A DNA stretch of 64,000 nt from an uncultured Lachnospiraceae bacterium (GCA_902779395.1 CACZBK010000002.1:62001-126000), one strand, 5' to 3'; counted from the stretch's first letter, positions 43,663-54,571 are shown. The notes: generated by a model from the letters alone, not told the origin. Made by a program: numbers and translations.

Positions 43663-45780
43663 ATGGCGGAAAAGAATTTTACCAGACTGAATCAGTATTA
43701 TATTGCCGGCATGCGCCCTGTATTAAGGAAGCATGCCCTTTATTCGGATGTCAGCGATAATTATATCTCTCCGGCGTATCCCGCTCCTTTCGATAAGGTA
43801 AAGATACGTTTCAGATGCGCCGCAAATAACATCGATACGATCTATCTCATATCCGGCGAAGAAAAATATTTAATGGAGATGTCCGAGCGGGACGAGCTCT
43901 TTGATTACTATACAGCGGAGATCCAGCTGGAGGACAAGCTCTTCGCGTATTATTTTGAGGTGCATGTAGGTAATATATGCGTACTCTTTGACACACGCGG
44001 TGTGGTCAGAAGCATAGATGAGCATTTCAAATTCAAACTGATCCCGGGCTTTAATACCCCCGCATGGGCAAAAGGCGCCGTGATGTATCAGATATTCGTG
44101 GACCGCTTCTGTAACGGTGATACTTCCAATGATGTGCTCACGGATGAATACAGCTACATAGACGGGCACAGTGAACAGGTTACCGACTGGAATAAACTGC
44201 CTGCCGCCATGGGTGTGCGCGAATTCTACGGCGGAGACCTTCAGGGCGTCCTTAATAAAATGGATTACTTAGAGCAGCTTGGTATAGAGGTCATCTACTT
44301 CAACCCGCTCTTTGTTTCTCCTTCTAATCACAAATATGATATACAGGATTATGATTATATAGATCCGCATTTCGGAAAGATCGTGCAGGACGATGGCGAA
44401 CTGCTCTCCCCCGGAGATAATGATAACAGACATGCCAGCCGTTACATAAACCGCGTTACAAACAAGGCCAATCTGGAAGCCAGCAACGAACTGTTCGCTA
44501 AGCTGGTTGAAGAGGCTCACAGACGCGGCATCCGTGTGATACTGGACGGTGTGTTCAATCACTGCGGCTCTTTTAACAAATGGCTGGACCGTGAATGCAT
44601 ATACGAAAATGCGGAAGGTTATGAGAAAGGGGCTTATGTTTCAAAAGACAGCCCTTACCATGATTTTTTCCGTTTCCATGAAAATGACGATAGCAAATGG
44701 CCTTATAACCGCACTTATGACGGCTGGTGGGGACACGATACCCTGCCGAAACTGAATTATGAGGATTCTAAGAGCCTTCATGATTATATCCTTCATATAG
44801 CAAGGAAATGGGTCAGCCCTCCTTATAACGCAGACGGCTGGAGACTTGACGTGGCAGCCGACCTTGGCCATTCGACCGAATACAATCACATATTCTGGCA
44901 GGATTTCAGAAAAGCCGTTAAGGAGGCCAATCCCGACGCCATCATACTTGCGGAGCATTACGGCTCCCCTGCCGCATGGCTTAAAGGCAATGAGTGGGAT
45001 ACAGTCATGAACTATGATGCCTTCATGGAACCCCTGACCTGGTTCCTTACCGGAATGCAGAAGCACAGTGACGATTTCCGTCCCGACCAGCTCAATAATT
45101 CCGACAACTTCTGGGCAGCCATGATGTATCATATAGCGGATATGTCCATGCAGTCGCTGTTCATATCCATGAACGAGCTTTCGAACCATGACCATTCACG
45201 TTTCCTTACCCGTACCAACCGGAAAGTGGGACGTACGAATACCCTGGGGCCCGAAGCAGCATCGGAAGGTATCAATAAGGCAGTGATGCGCGAAGCCGTA
45301 CTCATGCAGTTTACCTGGATAGGCGCTCCCACCATCTACTATGGTGACGAAGCCGGCTTATGCGGCTGGACCGATCCGGATAACCGCCGCAGCTACCCCT
45401 GGGGACATGAAGATACGGAAATGCTCGAATTCCACAGAAAAATGATCAGCCTGCATAAACGCTGTCATGAATTCAAGCACGGCTCGATCAAAGTCCTTCA
45501 TTCGCAGCCGGGTCTTATAGCTTACGGACGCTTCGACCGTGAAGGACAGAGTGCGATATTCATTAATAATAATGACAATGAGATAACCCAGGAATACCAG
45601 CTCTGGACAATGGGTATAAGAAAGAATGCCACATTAAAGCTTATCATGCTGACTACCGAAGACGGTTTTGATGACAGTAATGAAGAGTACTGGCTGGAAG
45701 CCGGACGCATAACCATCACATTACCAAAACACGCCGCCATGATATTGCGTCACAGCGGCGATGGTGGTCTGGTATTTTAA
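43663..45780 (+). CDS. GH13 alpha-amylase family enzyme (neopullulanase/maltogenic type)
   Basis: Glycoside hydrolase (705 aa), no signal peptide, so intracellular. Residues ~20-125 form a CBM34-like N-terminal domain. The barrel begins WAKGAVMYQIFVDRFCNGD, a neopullulanase/cyclodextrinase hallmark. Catalytic residues are Asp396 (DGWRLDVA), Glu431 (ILAEHYG) and Asp510 (NELSNHDHSRF); VFNHCGSF is the usual region I with His300. A ~30-residue insertion (GDNDNRHASRYINRVTNKAN) lies in the barrel. It would hydrolyse cyclodextrins, pullulan or maltodextrins imported by ABC systems. The ATG has no clear ribosome site and sits at the predicted transcription start. Confidence 0.92.
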   Translation: MAEKNFTRLNQYYIAGMRPVLRKHALYSDVSDNYISPAYPAPFDKVKIRFRCAANNIDTIYLISGEEKYLMEMSERDELFDYYTAEIQLEDKLFAYYFEVHVGNICVLFDTRGVVRSIDEHFKFKLIPGFNTPAWAKGAVMYQIFVDRFCNGDTSNDVLTDEYSYIDGHSEQVTDWNKLPAAMGVREFYGGDLQGVLNKMDYLEQLGIEVIYFNPLFVSPSNHKYDIQDYDYIDPHFGKIVQDDGELLSPGDNDNRHASRYINRVTNKANLEASNELFAKLVEEAHRRGIRVILDGVFNHCGSFNKWLDRECIYENAEGYEKGAYVSKDSPYHDFFRFHENDDSKWPYNRTYDGWWGHDTLPKLNYEDSKSLHDYILHIARKWVSPPYNADGWRLDVAADLGHSTEYNHIFWQDFRKAVKEANPDAIILAEHYGSPAAWLKGNEWDTVMNYDAFMEPLTWFLTGMQKHSDDFRPDQLNNSDNFWAAMMYHIADMSMQSLFISMNELSNHDHSRFLTRTNRKVGRTNTLGPEAASEGINKAVMREAVLMQFTWIGAPTIYYGDEAGLCGWTDPDNRRSYPWGHEDTEMLEFHRKMISLHKRCHEFKHGSIKVLHSQPGLIAYGRFDREGQSAIFINNNDNEITQEYQLWTMGIRKNATLKLIMLTTEDGFDDSNEEYWLEAGRITITLPKHAAMILRHSGDGGLVF

Positions 45781-45793
45781 ATATCTTATCAGG

Positions 45794-45825
45794 GGCCTGT
45801 TTTAACCGAACAGGCCTTTCTTTTT
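45794..45825 (+). terminator. Terminator shared by converging GH13 and dnaJ genes
   Basis: Plus strand GGCCTGTT-TTAACCG-AACAGGCC followed by TTTCTTTTT. The hairpin lies over the last codons of dnaJ (stop at 45802-45804), so the dnaJ tail GLFG is encoded in a stem arm. Confidence 0.85.
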
Positions 45826-46992
45826 CCTCTTTTTGGTTCCGTTATCATCGTTACCTGCGGCTGAAGCACCGGCTTTTTCACTGCGGAACCTTTCCGCCGC
45901 ATGCAGGGAATCTCCGTTCTCCGCATCAAATTCCTTAAGCAGCTCTTTTGCCTTTGCACTGAGCTTTGTCGGAACCTGAACAGTCAGGAGCACATAATGA
46001 TCGCCCCTTATCTTTGAATCCCTGATGGAAGGAACACCCTTGCCTTTAAGACGCACACGCGTATCCGTTGCAGTACCGGGCTTTACTTCATAAGTAACCG
46101 GACCGTCTACGGTATCTATTACTATCTCGCCGCCAAGAGCAGCCACTGCGAAAGATACGGGGACCGTTGAATATATATCCCTGTCCTCACGCTGGAAGAC
46201 AGGATGACGGTCGACTACCGCCTCCACGAGCACATCACCGCGGGGGCCGCCGTTCTGGCCGGGCTCGCCTAAGCCTGTCATGCGCTTAAACTGTCCGTTA
46301 TCAACACCTGCGGGGAATTCCACCTCGTAACGCTTGCGCATCGGAACAAAACCTGTTCCGCGGCAATCCGTACACTTTTCTCTTATGACCTTACCGCTGC
46401 CGCCGCAGTCGGGACAGCTCTGTACGTTCTGCATCATGCCAAAGAGGCTCTGCTGGGTAAATACGACCTTTCCTTTTCCGCCGCACTTGGAGCAGGTATC
46501 GATGGAACTGCCCGGCTTGGCGCCGCTTCCGTTACAGGTCTTACAGGTCTCCTTGACTTCCAGCTCTATCTGCTTTTTGCAGCCGAATACCGCCTCTTCA
46601 AATTTAAGCCTTACGCTGGTACGGAGATTGGCACCCTTCATAGGCCCGTTGCTGCGGCCGCTTCGTCTGCCGCCTCCGAATATATCGCCAAAGCCGAAAA
46701 GGTCTCCGAATATATCCGAGAAATCCATGCCGGAAAAATCAAAGCCCGCACCACCGGCACTGCCGTCAAAGGCTGCATGTCCGAACTGGTCGTATTTCTG
46801 TCTCTTTTCGGGGTCGGAAAGAACACCGTAAGCCTCTGATGCTTCCTTGAATTTCGCTTCCGCGTCCTTATCTCCCGGGTTCATATCGGGATGGTACTTT
46901 TTTGCCAGCTTACGGTAAGCCGCCTTTATGGCAGAATCATCCGCATTCTTATCTACGCCCAGTACCTCATAATAATCTCTCTTATCAGCCAT
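45802..46992 (-). CDS. dnaJ: Chaperone DnaJ (Hsp40)
   Basis: Type I DnaJ (396 aa) that stimulates DnaK ATPase and delivers substrates. The start at 46992 gives [19 protein letters not shown]; upstream in-frame codons have no role. The J-domain has HPD (YHPDMNPGD), followed by a Gly/Phe region and four zinc-binding repeats [24 protein letters not shown] and CTDCRGTG. The C-terminal substrate domain is followed by a lysine-rich tail. It is the last gene of the hrcA-grpE-dnaK-dnaJ operon. Confidence 0.97.
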   Translation of the reverse strand: MADKRDYYEVLGVDKNADDSAIKAAYRKLAKKYHPDMNPGDKDAEAKFKEASEAYGVLSDPEKRQKYDQFGHAAFDGSAGGAGFDFSGMDFSDIFGDLFGFGDIFGGGRRSGRSNGPMKGANLRTSVRLKFEEAVFGCKKQIELEVKETCKTCNGSGAKPGSSIDTCSKCGGKGKVVFTQQSLFGMMQNVQSCPDCGGSGKVIREKCTDCRGTGFVPMRKRYEVEFPAGVDNGQFKRMTGLGEPGQNGGPRGDVLVEAVVDRHPVFQREDRDIYSTVPVSFAVAALGGEIVIDTVDGPVTYEVKPGTATDTRVRLKGKGVPSIRDSKIRGDHYVLLTVQVPTKLSAKAKELLKEFDAENGDSLHAAERFRSEKAGASAAGNDDNGTKKRKKKGLFG

Positions 46993-47017
46993 AACTTTTT
47001 CACTTCCCTCACATATA

Positions 47018-47093
47018 GTCATCCTGAGTGCCACTGCAGACCCTGTTTTACGGATAAACCGCTCTTAAGGATCCTTTGTGCCCTCAGGATGAC
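47018..47093. repeat. Inverted repeat between dnaK and dnaJ
   Basis: GTCATCCTGAG at 47018-47028 and its exact inverse CTCAGGATGAC at 47083-47093 flank a 54-nt insert. The arms resemble a dispersed GTCATCCTGAG-type repeat I recall from many bacterial genomes. It could form an mRNA hairpin limiting dnaJ expression relative to dnaK. Confidence 0.75.
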
Positions 47094-47120
47094 AAACATT
47101 GTTACTTACTCTTTTAAGAT

Positions 47121-49046
<1,926 letters not shown>

Positions 49047-49137
49047 TTAAATGATTTACTTGTCCTGTTGATCTATAAACCTGAGTTCGCAGCTAAATCC
49101 GGTCTGCGCCCCCGGCTTGTCCTCACTAAGTTCCCGC

Positions 49138-49815
49138 CTAGTTAGCCACCTTAACCATAGAATGTCTTACTACCGCATCCCTGTAGGTGTAACCCTTCTG
49201 GAACTCTTCCACTATGATGTTCTCACCTGCTTCTTCATCCTCCACATGCATCACCGCATTGTGAAGATTGGGATCAAATTCCTTTCCTACGGCCTCGATG
49301 GGTTTTACTTCAAGCTTGGAAAGCTCTTCCATCAGCTGCTTGTATACCATCTCTATGCCTTTTGCAAATCCGCCCTGGGCTTCCTCTTCGGAAAGGGTCG
49401 CCAGGCCTCTTTCAAAATTATCTACTACCGGCAGGAGCTTTTCTATCACGCTCTTCGCGCCCACTTCAAACATTGACTGTTTTTCCTTTTCGGTACGCTT
49501 GCGGTAGTTCTCAAATTCGGCCATCTGGCGCATTACCTTATCATTCAGTTCATCTATCTTTGCTTTGGCCTTATCACCTATGCCACTCTCTTCCTCTGCC
49601 GGTGTACCTTCCGCTGCAGCGGCGGCCTTTTCTTCGGGAGCTTTTTCCTCCGGCGCCTTCTCTTCCTGAGTCTTCTCTTCGGGAGCTTTTTCTTCGGCAG
49701 CCTTCTGCTCTTCCTTCTTCTTTTCGGCTTCCTTTTCCTTTTCTACGGCTTCCTTCAGGCCTTTGAGCTTTTCTATGGTCTCCTCTCTGGAATTCTTCTT
49801 GTCCTTCTTGCCCAT
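49138..49815 (-). CDS. grpE: Nucleotide exchange factor GrpE
   Basis: Releases ADP from DnaK (225 aa from the ATG at 49815, MGKKDKKNSREETIEKL). The N-terminal half is a highly charged Glu/Lys/Ala region (KAPEEKTQEEKAPEEK). Then comes the coiled-coil and the conserved MAEFENYRKRTEKEK and the C-terminal beta domain with VMHVEDEEAGENIIVEEFQKGYTYRDAVVRHSMVKVA. An AAGGA site is upstream. It lies 16 nt after hrcA. Confidence 0.96.
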   Translation of the reverse strand: MGKKDKKNSREETIEKLKGLKEAVEKEKEAEKKKEEQKAAEEKAPEEKTQEEKAPEEKAPEEKAAAAAEGTPAEEESGIGDKAKAKIDELNDKVMRQMAEFENYRKRTEKEKQSMFEVGAKSVIEKLLPVVDNFERGLATLSEEEAQGGFAKGIEMVYKQLMEELSKLEVKPIEAVGKEFDPNLHNAVMHVEDEEAGENIIVEEFQKGYTYRDAVVRHSMVKVAN

Positions 49816-49831
49816 TACTGTCAGATCCTTT

Positions 49832-50866
49832 CTATTCCTTTTTATAAACCCGCTCAAGTTCCTTCATCATAGTCTTGAGCGAACTGACTACTTTATCATA
49901 ATCCATACGCTTCGGTCCTATTATCGCTATGCTTCCGCGCATGCCTTCCTCCAGCTCGTATGTCGCAGTGACCACGCTGCAGTCCTTCATGGACTCTATC
50001 GGAGCTTCCTCTCCTATATAAACCTGAATGCCGGTGTTACCTTCCTCGGAAAGCTTTTCCGTTGCCAGCTTTGCCAGTGCTTTCTTTTCCTCAAAGGTGT
50101 GTATCAGCTCGCTGGCTCTCTGCTGGTCCGCCAGCTCGGGATATTTGAAGATATTGTTTGCACCGCTGGTGTATACCTCCAGGTCTTCCTCGCCCTTTAT
50201 AGCCATTGCCAGGGCATCGATCACATTTCCTATGATGTCGGAATGCATCCCGGCCTGCTCTTTAAGTGCCGTTATCATCCCAAGATTGATCTCCTCAAGC
50301 GCAAGTCCGTTCAGATGAGTGTTTATCAGTATGTTCAGTTTGAGCATGTTCTCATCACTTATGGGCTCATCCACATGGATGATCTCGTTACGTATCACAT
50401 TGCCTTCCATAACGATGACTGCCAGGATCTGGTTTTCATCAACCTTTGAGAGCTGCAGGAACTTTAATCTGTTTCCCTTTATCTGGGGAGCGCTTACCAC
50501 TGTAGCATAATTCGTATTGGTCGCTAAGAGGTTAGCCACATTCTTGAGCACCTTATCCATCTTCTCTTCCGTATGAAGAAGCATGCCCTTCAGTTCCTCT
50601 ATCTCCCGGTCCTTCTCTTCCATCATGCTGTCTACATACAGCCTGTAGGCCCTGTCGGTAGGGATCCTTCCCGCTGAGGTGTGGGGCTGTATTATATAGC
50701 CCATCTCCTCAAGGTCGCTCATCTCATTCCTTATGGTCGCGGAGCTTAAATTAAGATCCGTATATTTCGATATTGTACGGCTGCCAACAGGCTCGCCGGT
50801 TTCAAGGTAGTTACGGATGACTGCGTGCAGGATCCGCTTTTTTCTGTCATCTAATTCTTCCTGCAC
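49832..50866 (-). CDS. hrcA: Heat-inducible transcription repressor HrcA
   Basis: Repressor of class I heat-shock genes, binding CIRCE; its activity depends on GroE in Bacillus. The protein is ~344 aa with start at the GTG at 50866 (VQEELDDRKKRILHAVIRNYLETGEPVGSRTISKY), since AGGAGG lies 9 nt upstream and the typical HrcA N-terminus begins there; the GTG at 50899 falls inside the CIRCE. The winged-helix motif LNLSSATIRNEMSDLEEMGYI is clear. It is the first gene of the operon. Confidence 0.96.
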   Translation of the reverse strand: MQEELDDRKKRILHAVIRNYLETGEPVGSRTISKYTDLNLSSATIRNEMSDLEEMGYIIQPHTSAGRIPTDRAYRLYVDSMMEEKDREIEELKGMLLHTEEKMDKVLKNVANLLATNTNYATVVSAPQIKGNRLKFLQLSKVDENQILAVIVMEGNVIRNEIIHVDEPISDENMLKLNILINTHLNGLALEEINLGMITALKEQAGMHSDIIGNVIDALAMAIKGEEDLEVYTSGANNIFKYPELADQQRASELIHTFEEKKALAKLATEKLSEEGNTGIQVYIGEEAPIESMKDCSVVTATYELEEGMRGSIAIIGPKRMDYDKVVSSLKTMMKELERVYKKE

Positions 50867-50892
50867 TTTGACCACCCTCCTTCTTTGAGTTA

Positions 50893-50919
50893 TTAGCACT
50901 CAATTTGTTAGAGTGCTAA
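50893..50919. promoter_or_regulatory. CIRCE operator (HrcA binding site)
   Basis: Exact TTAGCACTC-N9-GAGTGCTAA inverted repeat, located between the promoter and hrcA. It establishes autoregulation of the heat-shock operon by HrcA. Confidence 0.98.
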
Positions 50920-50930
50920 CATCTATGGAT

Positions 50931-50959
50931 AAGATACCACCCTGTTCTGTAAATGTCAA
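50931..50959 (-). promoter_or_regulatory. Sigma-A promoter of the hrcA operon
   Basis: Minus strand TTGACA (50959-50954), 17-nt spacer, TATCTT (50936-50931), immediately upstream of CIRCE. Confidence 0.75.
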
Positions 50960-50970
50960 CTGTTTTTCAT

Positions 50971-50999
50971 AAAAAAACCTCCCGCACTTGCGGGAGGTT
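50971..50999 (-). terminator. Intrinsic terminator of the lysine-rich protein gene
   Basis: Minus strand AACCTCCCGCA-AGTGCGGGAGGTT hairpin followed by T-run, 13 nt past the stop codon of the DUF6465-like gene. It shields the hrcA promoter from read-through. Confidence 0.92.
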
Positions 51000-51012
51000 G
51001 ATCTTCTGTATC

Positions 51013-52218
51013 TCAGATCTTAAAACTGCCTTGCCTCTTTTCGTTAAATACGTAATATACCGTCTTTTCCTGAGGCTTGATGTAAAGCTTCATCGTACGG
51101 AGCTCGGAACGTCCGCGTTTCAGAACGCCGGTCCATACCTTCAGTGCCTTTTCCTTTATCTCCTCTGCGGAATAAGACACACCTGCATATTCTATATTAA
51201 GCTCCGCACCGGGCCCTGCGGCTTTCTTTTCGACGGGCGCCTTTTTTACTTCTTCTTTTTTAACGGGAGCTTTTTTCTCCGTTATGTCTTTTACCGGAGC
51301 TTTCTTCTCTGAAGCCTTTTTAACTGCTGTATCCTTCTTCGGACTTTCCTTTACTGCAGCGGTTTTCTTAACCGTTTCTTTCTTTGCGGCTTCTTTTTTC
51401 GGAGTTTCTTTCTTAACCGCTTCTTTCTTTACGGCTTCCTTTTTCGGAGCCTCCTTTTTAACCGCTTCTTTCTTTGCCGTTTCCTTTTTCGGAGCTTCCT
51501 TTTTAACTGTTTCCTTCTTTAATGTTTCTTTAGAGGAAGCTTCTTTTTTGGAAATTTCTTTCTTTATGCTTTCTTTCTTAGCGGGTGTCTTGCTCACCGC
51601 CAAAGCCTTTTTATCCTGATCTTTTTTCTTCGGAGCTTTTTTCCCGGAGTCCTTCTTTTCCGTTACTTTCTTTTCAGGAACTTTCTTATCCGAAACCTTA
51701 TTATCCTGAGCCTTCTTCTCCAAAGGCTTCTTATCTATAACCTTCTTATCCGAAGCCTTTTTATCCGAAGCTGCCTTTTCCGGAACCTTCATATTATCAT
51801 CTTTCTTATCGGAAGTCTTTTTTTCGGAGCTCTTTTTATCAGAACTTTTTATTTCGGTATCTTTTTTACCGGAAGCATTCTTTTCAAGGGCCTTTAAGAA
51901 TTTTTTTTCTATTTCGATATCGTCTTCGATATCATCCAAAGGCTCGTCAAAAGGCACTTCATCATCATAGAAAAGATCATCATCCGAAAGCAGCTTATCA
52001 TCTGCTATGCCGCTTACCAGCTGCTCTCTTAACAGAGCCCTGGTCGCTTCCTTTGAAAGCTCTCCGACCTTTATCTCAACGGGCTTGACGACAGACCTTG
52101 CCGGCCTTTTAGGCTGGGCCTTTGCCTGTACTACGGGTTCTTCATCCGGTTCAGCCGTAAGAAACGCTGCAGCTAACGGTTTGATTATACTTTGCTCGCG
52201 TTGTTTTTTCGTTGACAT
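51013..52218 (-). CDS. Lysine-rich protein with C-terminal DUF6465-like domain
   Basis: Protein of 401 aa from the ATG at 52218 (MSTKKQREQSIIKPL), GGAG 8 nt upstream. An N-terminal part with an acidic patch (DDLFYDDEVPFDEPLDDIEDDIEIE) is followed by ~220 residues of degenerate KKEAPKKETAKKE/SDKKVPEKK repeats resembling histone H1-like or PAKKA-type tails. The last ~75 residues (LNIEYAGVSYSAEEIKEKALKVWTG ... KLYIKPQEKTVYYVFNEKRQGSFKI) match the small domain called DUF6465 in Lachnospiraceae. Function unknown; the tail suggests nucleic-acid or polyanion binding. Confidence 0.75.
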   Translation of the reverse strand: MSTKKQREQSIIKPLAAAFLTAEPDEEPVVQAKAQPKRPARSVVKPVEIKVGELSKEATRALLREQLVSGIADDKLLSDDDLFYDDEVPFDEPLDDIEDDIEIEKKFLKALEKNASGKKDTEIKSSDKKSSEKKTSDKKDDNMKVPEKAASDKKASDKKVIDKKPLEKKAQDNKVSDKKVPEKKVTEKKDSGKKAPKKKDQDKKALAVSKTPAKKESIKKEISKKEASSKETLKKETVKKEAPKKETAKKEAVKKEAPKKEAVKKEAVKKETPKKEAAKKETVKKTAAVKESPKKDTAVKKASEKKAPVKDITEKKAPVKKEEVKKAPVEKKAAGPGAELNIEYAGVSYSAEEIKEKALKVWTGVLKRGRSELRTMKLYIKPQEKTVYYVFNEKRQGSFKI

Positions 52219-52324
52219 AACTGATACTCCACTTTTGTTTACAAAACACCAAATTTGATTGTATCTCATAAACGTGAAATTGTCAACTTTTCACAATTTT
52301 ACTATCCCATACCGGAACAGCCTG

Positions 52325-52576
52325 TCAGAATATCCTTACGCCCATTCCCGGTGGCGGTGTAATGCCGTCAGTTGATGTCTGAAGCTTCTTTTCCACATTA
52401 AGTATATGAGTTACATGCTTTTTATAGACGATCCTCTTATGGTAGAATCCTCCCACATCTTCTTTAATATAGAAAGCATCCTGATCGGCACCCTCAAGGA
52501 TACCGTCTACCGTAGAACCGGTGGAAAGCTCTATCACCACTCTTTTTTCCAGAAAATTAAAGTCCATGGGATTCAT
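52325..52576 (-). CDS. Small Sm/Hfq-like protein
   Basis: Protein of 83 aa. The core KRVVIELSTGSTVDGILEGADQDAFYIKEDVGGFYHKRIVYKKHVTHI resembles the Sm fold: Sm1-like L-x2-G-x4-G-x6-D pattern and an Sm2-like IVYKKHVTHI, comparable with Hfq VYKHAISTV. The N-terminal helix of Hfq is short here and the tail is polar with PPPGMG. The gene overlaps the aminotransferase stop by one nucleotide (TAATG), so translation is coupled. It could be an RNA-binding Hfq relative or a generic Sm-like barrel; conservation of RNA-contact residues cannot be judged by eye. Confidence 0.6.
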   Translation of the reverse strand: MNPMDFNFLEKRVVIELSTGSTVDGILEGADQDAFYIKEDVGGFYHKRIVYKKHVTHILNVEKKLQTSTDGITPPPGMGVRIF

Positions 52577-53766
52577 TATCCGCCATATTCCTCCTTTACG
52601 AATTTCCTTAGTGCCACCAGGCTCCGTTTTACTTTTTCAGTATCTATACAGTATGCCATACGGAAGTATCCCTTTACTCCGAAGGAATCCGAAGGCACCA
52701 GTATCAGATCATACTTCTTAGCCTTTTCACAGAAAGCATTTGCATCCTCTTCCAGCGCTTTGGGAAAGATATAGAAAGTCCCGCCGGGGCGTACCACCGT
52801 AAATCCAAGGGCAGTAAGCTCATCATACAGTATGTTCATGTTGGTCTCATAAACGGAAAGATCGCTGGTCATGTCGATACAGCGGGCCATCGCCATCTGT
52901 ATTATGGAAGAAGGGCAGTTATGACCTGTGCCTCTGGATATCTGTACGCACATGGGTACTATCATCTCCGCGTCCTTGGCTTTAGGATTCACAGCCACAT
53001 AACCGATACGCTCACCGGGTATCGATAAGGATTTCGAGAATGAATAGCAGGATATGGTATTATCATAGAACTTCGATACATAAGGCGCATCGGATCCTTT
53101 GAATACGATCTCCCTGTAGGGCTCATCGGATATAAGGAATATCTCATGGCCGTATTCTTCCTGGGCCGCACGAAGTATATCTGCCAGCTTCGTTAAGGTT
53201 TCGGATGAATATGCTATGCCCGAAGGATTATTAGGGGTATTGATCAGTACCGCCTGCACATTGGGATTCAGCATTTCCTTAAACGCATCAAAGTTTATCT
53301 GGAAGCTTTCGGTATCCGCAGGTACAACCTTTAGCTTAGCTCCGGTCTGATTAACGTAAGGATTATATTCCGGGAAGAAAGGCGCGAAAGTGATCACCTC
53401 ATCTCCGGGCACCGTGACACAACGCAGGGCATGAGCTATAGCCGAAGCGGCAGCACTGGTCATGAAGATATGTTCTGCTTTATAATCCAGGCCAAAACGC
53501 CTTTTTAAGGAATCCGCAACGATCTGCCTTACCTCGGGATTTCCGGGATTGGGACTGTAGCCGTGTAGCTGCGCAGAAGTCTTTTCCTTTATAAGATCGC
53601 AGATAGCCTTATTGAACTCATCGGGAACGGGAACGGAAGGATTACCCAAGCTGTAGTCGAATACATTTTCATAGCCTATCTCCTTTCCTCTTTCCGTAGC
53701 ATATACCGAAAGCGCCCTTATCACCGAAGGCGTATTGCACATATCTTTATACTGCTGTGATAACAT
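52576..53766 (-). CDS. Pyridoxal-phosphate aminotransferase, class I/II
   Basis: Fold-type I aminotransferase (396 aa). The PLP Lys is in CYSFSKSLSIPGERIGY; NTPNNPSG, SDEPYREIVF and the substrate-binding Arg in GYFRMAYC are present. It belongs to the AspC/AAT-I group; substrate (aspartate or an aromatic/other amino acid) is not resolved. It is coupled to the small Sm-like gene and follows pyrK by about 25 nt. Confidence 0.9.
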   Translation of the reverse strand: MLSQQYKDMCNTPSVIRALSVYATERGKEIGYENVFDYSLGNPSVPVPDEFNKAICDLIKEKTSAQLHGYSPNPGNPEVRQIVADSLKRRFGLDYKAEHIFMTSAAASAIAHALRCVTVPGDEVITFAPFFPEYNPYVNQTGAKLKVVPADTESFQINFDAFKEMLNPNVQAVLINTPNNPSGIAYSSETLTKLADILRAAQEEYGHEIFLISDEPYREIVFKGSDAPYVSKFYDNTISCYSFSKSLSIPGERIGYVAVNPKAKDAEMIVPMCVQISRGTGHNCPSSIIQMAMARCIDMTSDLSVYETNMNILYDELTALGFTVVRPGGTFYIFPKALEEDANAFCEKAKKYDLILVPSDSFGVKGYFRMAYCIDTEKVKRSLVALRKFVKEEYGG

Positions 53767-53791
53767 TTTATTATCCTCCCTGATCTTACTT

Positions 53792-54571
53792 CTATATTAA
53801 AACCTCTTCAGCATCAAACACCGGACCTTCCGTGCAGATGCGTGTATTGTTCACATGAGTGTGATGATCTTCCTTCGCGGTCTTTACCACGCATCCGAGG
53901 CAGGCTCCCACTCCGCAGGCCATACGCTCCTCAAGTGAGATATACGCCTTCATACCCGTATCCTTTGCGAGCTGCTTTACTGCCCTCAGCATGGGCATGG
54001 GGCCGCAGGCACATACCATGTCCGCAAAGATCATATTCTCATTCAGAGCATCAATAACCGTTCCCTTTGTGCCTATACTGCCGTCCATACTGGCTGTATA
54101 TGTATGGCACACGTCATCGAATTCCTTCCTTAAGAAATCATTCGAATCCGCATATCCGAGCACGCTGATACAGCTGATGCCGGCACTGCTCAAACTCTTT
54201 GCCAGATAGAGCATGGGCGGGATACCTATACCACCGCCAAGGAGAAGGACCTTCTTCCCCTTCATAGCCTCAAGATCATAGCCGTTGCCCAGCATGCCCA
54301 GAAGCTCTATCTCATCACCGGGTGCCTTATGGCTTATTATCTTTGTGCCCTCACCGCCGGCTCTGAACACCAGGCGCAGTTTAGACTTATCATCGCTCAC
54401 ATCACAGATGCTTATGGGCCTCATCAGGATATGGGCTCCGTCCCCGGGATACACGCCCACAAACTGCCCGGGCTGTGCCTCAGCTGCCATGCTGCTTTTC
54501 AGCCACATGGAATATATGCCGGGTGCTAGCTCCGCTACTGCGTTTATCTCTGCAATTTCCTTACGTTTCAT
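53792..54571 (-). CDS. pyrK: Dihydroorotate dehydrogenase electron-transfer subunit
   Basis: PyrK (259 aa) passes electrons from PyrD-B dihydroorotate dehydrogenase to NAD. The FAD-binding motif RPISICD, the NAD-binding GGGIGIPPMLYLAK and the C-terminal [2Fe-2S] cysteines (ERMACGVGACLGC ... TRICTEGPVF) are all visible. A GGAG ribosome site is upstream. The partner pyrD is not in the window, although in many Firmicutes it is adjacent. Confidence 0.94.
   Translation of the reverse strand: MKRKEIAEINAVAELAPGIYSMWLKSSMAAEAQPGQFVGVYPGDGAHILMRPISICDVSDDKSKLRLVFRAGGEGTKIISHKAPGDEIELLGMLGNGYDLEAMKGKKVLLLGGGIGIPPMLYLAKSLSSAGISCISVLGYADSNDFLRKEFDDVCHTYTASMDGSIGTKGTVIDALNENMIFADMVCACGPMPMLRAVKQLAKDTGMKAYISLEERMACGVGACLGCVVKTAKEDHHTHVNNTRICTEGPVFDAEEVLI

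Noticed and set aside
50867..50899. Upstream GTG start for HrcA at 50899
   Set aside because: It lies inside the CIRCE operator and upstream of the AGGAGG site that serves the GTG at 50866.
51270..51900. Histone H1-like gene
   Set aside because: The Lys-rich repeats resemble H1 tails only in composition; the conserved end is DUF6465-like, so no histone claim is made.
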